From NCBI GenBank assembly GCA_030512335.1, contig JAULSU010000001.1, positions 2,480,001-2,544,000 on the forward strand: a stretch of 64,000 nt of DNA, in the 5' to 3' direction. This stretch comes from Immersiella caudata. Lineage: Eukaryota; Ascomycota; Sordariomycetes; Sordariales; Lasiosphaeriaceae. Position 1 is the stretch's first letter, and the number at the start of each line of letters is the position of its first letter. The notes under the pieces are model-generated. The model saw only the letters and a program-made list of their open reading frames with translations, did no database searches and was not told the origin of the DNA. Of this stretch, positions 23,896 through 34,930 are shown piece by piece. A program made the translations under genes and the position numbers.

Positions 23896-24415
23896 CGGTT
23901 GCCGTCAGGTCGCGTGGGCTCCATCGAGAAGCGCAGTTATTTGTAAAGAAAGCCAAAGAAAAAGGGGGTATTCAGGGGCCAAAAGACAAGATACAAGATC
24001 CCAGTCGAATCAGGGTCATGTGGAAACGTGGTCAATGAATCTATGACAGTACGCATTCATGGCAAGCGACGCTAGAAACTCATATAAGATGGTACGTAGC
24101 TCACGCCACGATCCCAGTAGTTGAGAGAGCGAGCGAACGGTGCCGTGTCTCATAGACGATCGGTCGCTATGTTGCGAACCCATCGACAAGAGCAGGGTGC
24201 TTGTCTCAAATTACGGCCAGAAACGTGAGGAGTGTAGCGATCAAGCCGAGTCATATAAGCCATGCAGCTAATGCAAGAAGTAACAGTGAAGCCAAAATAT
24301 ACCGCGTATAGCCGTGACAATGACCATGCTTTGTTCAACTTTTATTTTTCAGCCCGTGTTCCCCAATGCAACATATTTACCAACCAGAAACGCCAGCGCA
24401 ACTACCAGTAAGCTC
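23896..24415. other. Convergent 3' intergenic region
   Basis: About 520 bases between the ends of the epimerase (+) and DAHP synthase (-) genes. It should consist mainly of the two 3' UTRs; nothing else is recognised. Confidence 0.5.
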
Positions 24416-25901
24416 CTATGCTGCCGGCTTATCTTTCCTCTCACATCGGTAGTGATCGGCGACCAAGAAGGCAAGCTCGAGAGCCTGCTTCTCATTCAAA
24501 CGGGGATCGCAGAAGCTGGTATAATTGGTCGATAGATCGTCCTCGTCTAGCCCTTCGCTTCCTCCCAGGCACTCCGTCACAGCGTCTCCCGTGAGCTCAA
24601 GGTGGACACCACCAAGGTAGCTGCCCTGCTCCTTGTGGATCCGCAGCGTTTGTTGAAGCTCGCTGAAGATGTCACTAAAAGCCCGCGTCTTGATGCCACC
24701 GCTCACACTCTGGGTGTTGCCGTGCATGGGGTCGCACTGCCAGACGACAGTACGAGCGTACTCGCTGTCTTCAACTGCGCGGATATGGGCTGGCAAAAGC
24801 TCAGCCACCTTGGCAGCCCCATAGCGGGTGATGAGTGTGATCTTTCCCTCCTCGCGCGATGGGTTAAGAGTACGCAACAGCGCAAGCAAGTCCGAAGTCG
24901 GTGTGCTGGGCCCAACTTTGATACCGATGGGATTCGCAATACCGCGGAAGAATTCAACGTGAGCACCGTCAATCTGGCGGGTCCGGTCGCCGATCCAGAG
25001 GAAGTGAGCCGATGTGTTGTAGTGCTCCTTAGCAGGGGCAGTGGGAGAGGATGGGCTGTGTGAAGGATTGTCCAAGAGACGGGTCAGCGGTTGCTCATAT
25101 TCCAGGAGTAGGCCCTCGTGGCTGGTGAACAGGTCCACCGTGTCGAGCTTTTGGCTCTTGTCGGCGCCAATGGTGTGCATGAAGCGAAGCATATCGGTCA
25201 AGAAGTTTACCGCCTCTGAATACTTGGCTTTAAGGGCTGGGTCTCGAACATGACCCAAACCCCAGTCCAAAGGACGGTGCAGGTCCGCAATTCCGGACGA
25301 GATGGCCGCCCTGATATAGTTGAGAGTTGCTGATGAGTGGTGATAGGCCCTACACCAGTATCAGTCACCCAACACGTACAGGCAGGACACTCGGGGGTTT
25401 TTACTTGACAAGCCTGTTGGGATCAAGCTCTCTCTGATCAAGAGCAAACCCATTCAGAATGTCCCCCCTGAAAGACGGCACCTGTTGTCCGTTCACAGTT
25501 TCCATCGGGTTCGACCTCGGCTTGGCATATTGCCCTGCCATACGGCCAATGCGAACAACCCGCCTGTCGGCGCCCCAGATGAGCACCAAACTCATCTGGA
25601 GAAGAAGCTTAATCTTGGACTCGATGGCATTCTGCTCGCAGTAGTCGAACAGCTCGGCGCAGTCACCGCCCTGGAGAAGAAAGGCTTCCCCGCGCGCCAC
25701 ATCCCTCAAGAGCTCCTTGAGACGAACGATCTCGCGGGGGTGAACGATGGGGGGCAGCTGTTTGAGCTCCGAGACAGATTTGGCGAGCGCTGCTTGGTCG
25801 GGGTATTCAGGGCACTGCTTGATAGGCTTTGTCCGCCACGACTCGGGTGTCCACTCAGGTACCTGTCCGTTGGCCACAACGGGTACGGTTGGGCTGCTCA
25901 T
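24416..25901 (-). CDS. Class II (plant/microbial type) DAHP synthase
   Basis: Two exons, 25901-25405 and 25349-24416, with a 55-base intron joining NRLVK to AYHHSSAT; 476 residues. It condenses phosphoenolpyruvate and erythrose-4-phosphate to 3-deoxy-D-arabino-heptulosonate-7-phosphate, the first step of the shikimate pathway. Class II landmarks include the N-terminal PEWTPESWRTKPIKQ-like segment, LLQGGDCAE with the metal-binding Cys81, RIGRMAGQYAKPRS, FRGDILNG, DLFTSHEGLLLEYE, FLWIGDRTRQIDGAHVEF and the metal/substrate site CDPMHGN (371-377). Many fungi have this enzyme alongside the Aro3/Aro4 (class I) forms. No mitochondrial leader is evident. Its promoter, shared with the HYPK-like gene, has an exact GCN4/CPC1 site. 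Confidence 0.96.
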
Positions 25902-26436
25902 GGAGGGCGGTTGCGAGCCGAATTGGAGGTTTGAACCAGGAGCAAGCAATAAACAAAATGATACACCGCGGGGTAGGTTTTTAAGTTTGACGACGAGATC
26001 GAACGTGTAAAAATGCAACAAGATCAGCAACGGAACCGCAAAACCGAGGAGATTGAAGCAAAGGTCTTGCGAGTACAGATCCTCTTTCTCTTTGGGGTCG
26101 GGACAGAAAACTAAATCAGCTGGTCTAAATTCTCATTGTTACCCAAAAAGCGAGAAGGCGTGAGTGACTCAAGCCGTCGCTTCTATCCATGCCCCCCTCC
26201 AGCCCAGCCGCAAAACCAGTTGGCCAATCGCAACCTCATTCAGCAGCCTCTGACCCTTCCGTCGCTGACCTGCCCGCATTCCGGGACCCCGGCCTCCGCT
26301 GCCGTCCACCAAGGTACCCAACCCCACCCCCACATTTCAACCTCTCTAAGCTTGAATGCAACCCAATATTTGACATAATTTGGAGTTCCGTGAGCGAGCC
26401 GCATCGAAACCCACCCACCGCCACCACGTTCATACC
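25902..26436. other. Divergent promoter between DAHP synthase and HYPK
   Basis: A 535-base region with the start codons facing away from each other. It contains the TGACTCA element at 26165-26171; no further motif is clear. Confidence 0.6.
26165..26171. promoter_or_regulatory. GCN4/CPC1 site TGACTCA
   Basis: Exact TGACTCA heptamer, the core bound by GCN4 in yeast and CPC1/CpcA in filamentous fungi during amino-acid starvation. It is 264 bases upstream of the DAHP synthase start codon, a classic target of general amino-acid control, and about 265 bases from the HYPK start on the other side. The regulatory role is inferred. Confidence 0.6.
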
Positions 26437-26854
26437 ATGGCCGAAGACAGACAGCCCCCCAATGCCGGCGACATCGAAGACGAAGTCCAACCCATCGCAA
26501 AGTTCGCCGAGGACCGTAAGGCAGCCGCAGCCCTCTCGAAGCTCGATGCCCGCGGCGATGATGAGGCCCCCGCACGCGAGGTCGACCAAGAAGCCGTTAA
26601 GAATGCGATGAGCGCGATAGGCGGGGGCGGGAAGCCGGCGGAGAAGAAGGAGGTTAAGAGGATCAAGGTAGATGCTGCGGACATTGCGCTGCTGGTTAGT
26701 CTCCCTGCTGAAGCTTTTGGTGGGCGCCTTTATCTGAAGGATGGAACAGGTCGAAGAGCTCGAGCTCTCCAAGGGGAGGGCAACGGAGCTGCTTAAGTCG
26801 CACGACGGGGATGCATCGGAGGCGATCAGGGCGTATGTGACGCCGGCCTTTTAA
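26437..26854 (+). CDS. HYPK-like NatA-associated protein (UBA-like C-terminus)
   Basis: Two exons, 26437-26694 and 26750-26854, with a 55-base GTTAGT...CAG intron; 120 residues. HYPK binds the ribosomal N-terminal acetyltransferase NatA and modulates its activity. The middle holds an acidic/basic helical stretch (AEDRKAAAALSKLD) and the C-terminus has the HYPK/NAC-type UBA-like domain: DAADIALLVEQLELSKGRATELLKSHDGDASEAIRAYV-type pattern, here reading VEELELSKGRATELLKSHDG. The domain is split exactly by the intron, so annotation without splicing would lose it. The gene shares its upstream region with DAHP synthase. Confidence 0.9.
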
Positions 26855-27429
26855 TAGGGCAAGGTGAGGGTGCTGATATTTGGCATCGGTTGCTGAGACG
26901 GGAGCTGGACTTGTTTGCAGAGCATCCACATCGGGTGATCTTGTCGGGTTGCAAGGAGCCTATCAGTTCATGGGGGCTTTGAGCCGAACATTGCGTGAGA
27001 CATCATTCCGACCGGGAACCGGGCGCCTAGGTGCTTATATCTCAGGTGGAAGCTGGTTGGAATCGTGGGGGTCTGGTGAGAATAGGGGTAAATTCGGAAC
27101 ACGCCTACGAGAGGAACCCTAGCGCTCATAAAGAGCGAAAAATCACTTACCGTGTAAACGCCATATTCAACAACCGTGTTTCAATTCCCGAATGAACGTT
27201 CGATGTGCAGACCAACAAGACGCGTTTCTACTATGTAAAGCGCCGGTAAGGACGGTATTGCGAACAGACCGTAATCAGATACCCAACCTTCCCCAAACAC
27301 CAAAGAGCCACCGATGGCAGGTATTATAAACGATTGACCCAGCCCCCATCTATCAAGGGCATATGAAACACCACCCCTAGACCGAATTAAAATACAAATG
27401 TACATATTTACAACTCTCCAACACGAAGT
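26855..27429. other. Convergent 3' intergenic region
   Basis: About 575 bases between the ends of the HYPK-like gene (+) and the BRCT gene (-). No feature is recognised. Confidence 0.5.
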
Positions 27430-30400
27430 TTATTTCCAAGTCTTTGCCAAAGGGCTGCCGACTTTGGGGGCAAACTGCAAGCTCTTCCGTCGAGCTGCCA
27501 TGAGACGAAGCAACACGCTCTCGTCTTTTTCGCGGCTGAGGATACCGGCACCGAGCTCGAGGAACGGCGCGGCGGCCTGCTTTGGCGGGCAGGTGCGTGT
27601 CATGAGAGCTACACGTCGAGAATCCTCGTCGTCATCTTCATCCATTCGATCCTGACCATAAAGAGTCGCATCTGAAGGGGTAGCGGGACTGAGATTCGCT
27701 GCATAGCGAGCGACGGCCTCAGGAGCCGGCGTTTTGGGCACAGGGGTCAGGACAGCATTCCACTCATTATCATCGTGATCGGAATCACTGTCACCATCCT
27801 GATGGTCACTGCGGTTGTCCTCGGGCGTGCGAATCCACAGAGCGCTGGAGCGGCGGCCGCTGGCTGGGGTGCTAGGTGCCGACTTTCGCTCCTTGGTTCC
27901 GCTGCCATGGCTGACACTTCGCACTGGAGTCGGAACCAGCATGCCGTTGAGATTGGCAATCGCACGAGGCTCCATGCTCTTGCGCCGGCGAGCTCCACCA
28001 CGAGGTGTCATGGTGGTGTCAATGTAGTACGGAGCTTCAGCAAGCCACTGGTTCTCGCGCTCACAACTGCGAAGTTGGTTAGTCACCTGAGACCAAGGCT
28101 TCAAACGGTAGACTTACTCAAGAACCCAACTGACGCCAACACACTGCACAACCCCGCCACTCTCTCTGACCTTTTCTAGGGTGCGCTTTCCACCGTCCTT
28201 GTACACAACGTGGGTTATTCCAATCTTGGAAGATGGTCCGTCGTCTCCAGTGGGGCTGGCGGGATTCCACGACCAGCGATTGACACAGCGAGCTCCCATC
28301 TGACCGAGCAGCTCAACAAAAATGCCACTCGCATCGGCGCCTTCACTCGTGTGCACATCGACAAACACGACGGCGCCGCGAAGCAAAGCAGGGTCCAGGT
28401 CACGGCGGGGAGTCCGTGCTGGGGTGCCAGCCATGGACCACCCAGCGTCAGACTTGATAGGCGTGACCGGAGGAACAGAGCCAGCGCGCTCGTTTTGAGT
28501 CACCTCCATCTCGTCATGCTTTGTTTTTGTTGGCGAATATGAGATCACAGTGGCGTTCCTAGTGAGGTTCTGTGTAGGTCGAGAGACGGGGAGTCTCGAT
28601 ATGCTCTGGCTACGCTTCTTGACTCTCAACTGAGGTGTCGATTCGTCGGCAGGCTTGAGGGGCACCTTCGATACGGTATGAAACTCGCGACGTAGTGTTC
28701 TCTGCGGGGTGGTTAGGGGAACACGGGGCTCTCGAGGGCCAGCGTTCTGGCCGAGAAGACTAGGGTCGATAGGGACCTCATTCTCATCGCCGTACTCCTG
28801 GCTTGCTTCAGACAGGGAGTCATCAAAGCTTCGGTTGCCAACAAGTTCTTCCACCTGTTCTGGCTCCATGAGAGACATCTCGTTGGCCTCGGCTGCAAGG
28901 GCCATGTCCTCGTCCGTAAGTGGTATATCCTCCAAGACCGGGCTCTGCACCTCAGGAATGGAGTCCTCATCTTGCTCATCAGTCTCCGCGGGTTCCGGCT
29001 GCGCCGCCATGGCCTCCTCAAAAAATGTGGTGCGCAGCGGCGAGGGCTCTGCATTTGCTGGGGCGGTAGCTGTTTGCATCGTCACCGCAGGCGACTCGGC
29101 CCGGATGCCAGTTTTGAGGGGGCTTGGTCCAGCAGTCCACCCAACAAGCTGCTCGGCAAGGGGTGTGTATCCGAACTTGCCGTCCATGCGCGCCCTCTTC
29201 GCAGTGCTGCGAGTCGTTGAGCCCGTTGTAGCATTGGTAGCCCGAGAACCCGGAGTCCTAGAAGAGGATTCCAGAGATGGAGTCGAAGGCGCAGTGCCAA
29301 AAGCTGTCGGGAACAAAGTCCGTCGAGGTGCCAGCTCGTCCTCCGACACACCCTCAGCCTCGCTGTCGTATCCTTGAAGGACCTCCTCACGGAGTCTGAA
29401 CATTGGTCCAGCTGATTTCGGCGGGGAAGTCGAAGGGGTGGTGCTCCGGGAGATCTCCGCGCCCTTGTCCTGGTGCTCAGGCTCATCCAATGCCATTGGA
29501 TCACCAAGGCATTCCACCTCCTCAGTGTCCTCAATTTCATCCTCTGTATTGTCGGCCTCGTCATTTGCGAAGCCATCTTCTTCTCCCTCAGGGACAACTG
29601 ACATTGTCGTTGTCAACGCAGGATCCGCATGGCGGGGCAAGACAGCCGATAGCCTCCCGGGGAACCGGAGTCTGGTCGGTGAGTCTGGGATCCCGGCATT
29701 TTCGTCAGCACCATCCAATACCATTCCCTCATCATGTTCGGCATCTTCCAAGCCACCGTTCTTCAGTGTTGGGAGTGGCGTCGCCAGCATGGTTGCTTTC
29801 GGCGCTGGACTCAGCGCAGGATTGTCCTCCAGCGCGCGAGACGCAAAAGACTTTATGGGCGAGAGAGGACGCTTGGCTGGTGACAGCAAGAGTGATGTCT
29901 TGAATGGAGACACGCTGAGCTGAGGGCCGGAAATGCTGCTAATCTCCAGAGTCCCAGGCGGTGGCCTTTTTGCTGGTGACTGGAGCAATGATGCTTTCAA
30001 TGGGGATTGCGAGTTCTCCCCATTCAGTTCCGTTGGCGCTGGGGCACCGAGGACTCCCTCCACTCGTTTTGCTGGTGATTTGATGGAACCTTTCCATGGT
30101 GATTGCGAGATCCTTTTGGCAGGACTGCCGAGAACGATGGTAGGCGTAACCTCCGAGGGGGCAGATAATGCGTCCTCTTCAGCAGCAGTCGGCTGAGGGT
30201 CGAGCACCAACTTCTTGGCACCTGTTGGAGGACGAATGGGGTTCTTTCGCAGCGGCCTGGCAGGGAGCTTGTCATTCGGGGCGAGTTCATCGTCGGAATC
30301 CGCCCTGCTCAGCGTGATCTGGTTCACCTTTTTAGGGCTCAATGGAATTGGCTTGTCGCCGGCTGTGGTAGTTGTCCTGGTGCCTCGCGTGGCACGAGCA

Positions 30401-31053
30401 GCTGTTGCAGCGCCGGGCCGTCGAACCGGTTTTGCCCGGAGGCCAGTGCCAGGCTCTGATGTTTTCGCAGCTGCTTTGGTCGTGGTGGCCTCCGCGGGGA
30501 GCATGTTTTCCTTCTCTGGCTCTTCGAACTTGACAGTTTTCTTCGCTGCAGCTCTGGCAGCTGTACGGGATGCCATCGACGACGGCGGTCGGCTACGTGT
30601 TGTCCTCTTGGGTGCTGTGGAATCTTCCGGCTCTTCCACCACTGCCTTCTTCGTTCGAGTGGCGCGAGTCGTCTTCAAAGACTCCTCGGCGGCTGCGACC
30701 ACCACTTTCCTGGGTCGGCCCCGGGTCTTCGGCGCTGGATTCTCTGCTTCTGTCTCTGGCTCTGGCGCGGTCTCCTCAGGCGCCTTCTTGGGCCGGCCCC
30801 TAATAGCCCTAGCGGTCTTCGCAGGGGCAGCTGGAACTTCTTTTGTGGTCGGCATGTTCAAGTCATCGTGATCTGAGTCCTCTACGTCATCGGGCCGTGT
30901 CTTTCTCTTCGCTGAGGTGCTGGTAGTGCTGGCAGTGCTTCGCGTGGCCTTGGCTCTGGCTGCGGCAGTGATAACCCTGGTCATTCTTGTTGTGGGCTCG
31001 GTCTTCGCTGCCGCCCGCGCCCTCGTTATGCGCTTGGGAGGCGATTGATCCAT
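27430..31053 (-). CDS. BRCT-domain nuclear protein with SPAKR repeats
   Basis: Two exons, 31053-28118 and 28066-27430, with a 51-base GTAAGT...GCAG intron that joins WVL to DCERENQW; 1190 residues. Most of the protein is disordered and basic, with RGRPKK/RGRPRK AT-hook-like cores near the N-terminus and a run of repeated SPxKxS(L/I)..SPAKR motifs about a third of the way in. A single BRCT domain lies at about residues 890-1000: VVFVDVHTSEGADASGIF, then a GA(R)CV segment, ITHVVYK, and the terminal W of SWVLDC, whose last helix is completed only after splicing. BRCT domains bind phosphopeptides in DNA-damage and mitotic pathways. The SP-rich repeats suggest CDK control. Start: the ATG at 31053 (MDQSPPKRITRARAA), because upstream the frame opens only with GTG. 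Specific ortholog not recognised. Confidence 0.85.
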
Positions 31054-31722
31054 TCTGGGTGGGTCGGGTATAGCAGTTTGATTTGGCGTCACGTTCGTTG
31101 AATCCGGTGATTCAGCAAGCTGAAGGGTGAGATGAAAAGGCGGAGAACATGGGGGAAATCACGAACGATTCTCCATAAGAAATGCTGTCGGAATCAAGGT
31201 GGTATCGCGCAGACCTCGCGGAAACCGGGGTGTTGACATGCACTTGGCGGGTTGATGGGAAATGTTGTCAGCGAGGAGGGCAGTTGCGTCTTGTTGATTT
31301 CTAGGACTGCGTGTCGTTGCCCTGGGAGACCGCTAACGACTTGGCGCGTGGGTCGGCAGGTCCAGAAAAGAGGCACAAGGGTTAGGGTCCAACCACACTA
31401 GCAGGGGTTATCTGCCAAGACCGCGTACTGTACCTACTAAAAAGCCCCTTATGATTTTACCTCTAAAATCTGTCTTCACGATTTCAACCGCCAAAACACC
31501 CAATCGGTGACCTGGACGTTACTGACGGAGCGAATCGTCCTACAGTTTCGCTGCGAAGAAAGAATACGACATAGTCCTCGGTGACACACTTTTACGGCCG
31601 AGCGGTTCGATTCGAGTCGAGTCGAGTTTCGCGATTGCTCAAACTGAAGGAGGGGCGGTCGAACAACCGGAAGATCTCAGCTGCCTTATGTGTTCACGCT
31701 GCTGAACACGCCCGACAATTCC
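31054..31722. other. Divergent promoter between the BRCT gene and mnn9
   Basis: About 670 bases with both 5' regions. A short tandem (TCGAG)x3 lies at 31612-31626, about 100 bases upstream of the mnn9 start. No other feature is evident. Confidence 0.5.
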
Positions 31723-32891
31723 ATGGCGCGTCCCATGGGGCCGGTTCGTCTGAAGAAGACGAACCCATTAACTCTTACAATCGGCATAGCGCTCTGCATC
31801 TTCATCCTCTACTTCTTGCTTGGCTCTTCAGCACCCGACTTTTCGGCTGCGCGCAAGGCCACCGCCGCGTCGCACCCCCTTTCGCCGCCAACATCACCAT
31901 TTCGACAATCCTCCCCCGGCGCAAAGCTCAAGGCGCCGCCGGTAACGCGATACAATCTCAACAATGTCACCATCACAAACACCCCGGTCGAGAATCGCGA
32001 GAATGTGCTGGTGCTGACTCCAATGGCTCGCTTTTATCAGGAGCACTGGGACAACCTACTCCAGCTTACGTATCCTCATGAGTTGATCACACTTGGCTTC
32101 ATTCTGCCAAAGAACAAGGAGGGTAACGCGGCCTACGCCGAGTTGGACAAGCAGATCACCAAGACTCAAAGATACGGACCGGAGAAGGACAGGTTCAAGA
32201 GCATCATCATCTTGCGACAGGACTTCGACCCGCCACTTATTTCGCAGGATGAGGCCGAGAGGCACAAGATGCAGAACCAAAAACCACGACGAGCCGCCAT
32301 GGCCAAGGCGCGAAACTCTCTGCTGTTCACGACGTTGGGTCCCGATACCTCGTGGGTGTTGTGGCTAGACGCCGATGTCATCGAGACCCCGCCGTCTTTG
32401 ATTCAAGACTTGGCTTTCCACAACAAGCCCCTCATCGCTCCCAACTGCTTCCAAAAGTTCTACAACTCAGAAAAGAAGAAAATGGACGAAAGGCCGTACG
32501 ACTTCAACAACTGGCAGGATAGCCCGACGGCGCAGAAGCTAGGCGAATCGCTGGGTGCAGATGATATCCTGTTGGAAGGCTACAAGGATATGCCGACATA
32601 CAGGACCTTGATGGCCTATATGTATGAGGACGGAGGCGATGTGCACTACGAGATCCCATTGGACGGTGTCGGTGGCACGGCGTTGCTGGTGAAGGCTGAT
32701 GTCCACCGTGACGGAGCGATGTTCCCCCCTTTCAGCTTCTACCACCTGATCGAAACTGAAGGTTTCGCGAAGATGGCAAGAAGGTTAGGGTGGCAGGCAA
32801 CCGGGCTGCCAAACTACAAGGTCAGTTCTACATTGTTATCAGTCGGAGGGGCGCTAACTTTACGTGCCAGGTTTATCATTACAACGAATGA
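31723..32891 (+). CDS. mnn9: Anp1/Mnn9/Van1 family alpha-mannosyltransferase, Mnn9-type
   Basis: Two exons, 31723-32820 and 32871-32891, with a 50-base GTCAGT...CCAG intron; 372 residues ending VYHYNE. Members of this family form the Golgi mannan polymerase complexes that extend N-glycan outer chains of cell-wall proteins. A short cytosolic tail and one signal-anchor helix (about residues 15-34, LTLTIGIALCIFILYFLLG) give a type II topology, followed by a stem region. VLVLTPMARF, the central region with RNSLL and the DXD-type WLDADVIETPP (DAD at 216-218) are family hallmarks. Size and the short N-terminal stem favour Mnn9 over Anp1 or Van1, but that choice is inference. The start is ATG 31723; the frame upstream opens only with GTG. 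The last exon codes for only six residues. Confidence 0.92.
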
Positions 32892-33633
32892 AGCATTGTA
32901 GCATCCCCTGGCGCTCTTTTCTTTTAGTTGCTGATTTTTTTTTTTTAACAACGCTTCAAGCTTCTGTTTCTCAGGAGCCCCTTTCCAATGCCCTTAGGGA
33001 GCACAGGCAGGAACTTTGGCTGCTGTGGCTTTGGTGGGATTTGATATGTAGAAAGGGGAATCCGCTGGCATTTGTTAGGCCTGGATCGGCCTTTCTTGAC
33101 TTGTAATCTTGGTCTCGGCGTTTGCGATGGGCACAATATGCTCTGCGCCAAGAATCATGTTTTGCCTTAGGCCGGGGGCATGGATCTCCCGTCCTGGGCT
33201 GTATGATACGACACGCTACGACTATGGCTTCGGAGGAGGCCTGTTTTCTTTTGGGTTATTTGTGTACAGCATACCATTTTCTGCATCCGTGGCCACTGTT
33301 CGATGTTGCCCAGGACGGGAACGGTGGGAATTGCATCAGAAATATAGAGAAGAACCCTTTCAGTTTTTTGTTGGAAGCATGTACTTTATTTGCTTGTATG
33401 CAATGCAATGTGGTCGCTGTCATTCTAGATATGCTTCAACATGTGTCCCTATGTGTCCCCATTTTTGTTCGTGAGCAGCCGATGCTGAGAGAAACAATAC
33501 AATCTCGCCTGTGGTATCCGTCGATGTGCCTTCGCCGAGAATCCTTCATACGGGTATTAGATAGCTATACGCTCACAACCATCTTCAAGTTCCAAATCCA
33601 ACCGTCCTCCCCAACCCGACCCCCAACGAAATA
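32892..33633. other. Convergent 3' intergenic region
   Basis: About 740 bases between the ends of mnn9 (+) and pex4 (-). It starts with a T-rich stretch including 12 T at 32935-32946. Open frames here look random. Confidence 0.5.
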
Positions 33634-34199
33634 TCACGCTCCCGTATACCTCTCCTCCTCAACCCAAAGCTCCACCAACCGCCTCGCCCCGACAACATCC
33701 CCGTCCCTTATCAACGACGCAACGTCCACATTCAGCGGGCTATCGACCTCCGGATAGGCCAGCAGTGTCCTCACAGCCCTCACACACTCCAAAACACTAT
33801 ACGCCGGCGTCCATGCATCCTTCAACAGATCCAAACAAATCTCACCCGTCTGCAGCGCCACATTTGGATGCACAATCGGCGTCGCGAACTTCATCGTCGG
33901 GGGTTGGAGCGGGTAGGTCGGCGGTATCGTGATCGTCAGCAGCCAGCGGCCCTCTACGACATCAAAAAGGTCAGCTTTATCATCACCATGCCAGATTTCT
34001 AAGAAGGGCAGAGTAACAAACCATCATAGCCGCTGCCCACTCCCCGCCCATTAATCACAGCTTCCCAGCTCAACAGCTCATCGTTTACAGGACCAAAGCG
34101 CTCAACACCTTTGTCTTCTTTGGACTCAACGTTGTTCCAGGTGTCTAGCTCCTTTAGCAGGCGGCGGGTCGCATTGCGGGACGAGGACGATGTTGACAT
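33634..34199 (-). CDS. pex4: Peroxin-4 ubiquitin-conjugating enzyme (E2)
   Basis: Two exons, 34199-34022 and 33953-33634, with a 68-base GTTTGT...GTAG intron; 165 residues. Pex4 is the peroxisomal E2 that monoubiquitinates the import receptor Pex5 so it can be recycled. The UBC fold is clear: N-terminal helix RNATRRLLKELDTW, then GRWLLTITIPPTYPLQPP, the HPN motif (88-90) and the active-site Cys99 within TGEICLDLL, followed by WTPAYSVLECVRAVRTLL. The TGEICLDLLK.WTPAYS block and the overall size are closest to Pex4. No membrane anchor is seen; Pex4 is normally held at the peroxisome by Pex22. The gene is convergent with mnn9. Confidence 0.93.
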
Positions 34200-34930
34200 A
34201 ACCTTTTGCGCTGCCGGGTCTTGCTTGGGATCTGAAGATTGAGGAACCGTAAAGCTTCGGTACGTTGGATGTGCCAGTGACTAGAACTCGGATTAGGGGG
34301 GTGGAATCTCTGTTCTGAATGTTTTCCGCGACGTTGAAGGACGTTGAAAGTCGGGTCTGGACTTCGCGTTGACACCGCCGCACGCGAGGTTAGCGCCAGT
34401 CGACGTGGGGGCGGATGTACCGAGGCTGCGACACCGCAAAGCTTCCCCGGATTCGTAAAACCCGCCCTGTGGGTCAATGGCATTGAACGGCATGGGAGAG
34501 GAAGATCAAAAATTTATAGGCAGACCACCTGTGTTCATTACTACCTAATTGTCTACCTAACGTCGCCCACCATAACTCCGGTAGGACCACCAGATACAGA
34601 TGAGCACCTCACCCACAATGTACATCGATATGTCCAGAGAATCAACAAGTTATCGCCCCGCAAAATCATATGTTCTTCGCCGCCATCATGTCCACTGCAC
34701 TCCCCCCTCAAAACCCGAACAAAAGTCTAGCAAGATCTCTGTCCATAAACCTGCCCAAGCTCAACCTTTCATTTGTATCGTCAAAACGCCCTGTTGCCCA
34801 GTATTAGAACTCCCTTAGCTCCTGATAATCCTACACACGACGTTGCCCCCCCAATCCCAGTAAAAGCTGGTCCCAAGTCATCGCAATCCAGCCGTGAAAG
34901 GCCATTAACAATGCTTTATTCATGGTCGTT
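34200..34930. other. Intergenic: pex4 promoter and 3' flank
   Basis: About 730 bases between two minus-strand genes. No feature was recognised. Confidence 0.5.

Noticed and set aside
30215..30871. 218-codon plus-strand frame opposite the BRCT gene
   Set aside because: Antisense shadow of a Lys/Ala/Pro-rich coding region; composition is dominated by Ser, Val and Gly runs that mirror the sense codons.
31612..31626. Tandem (TCGAG)x3 upstream of mnn9
   Set aside because: Too short to call a repeat array or a known regulatory element.
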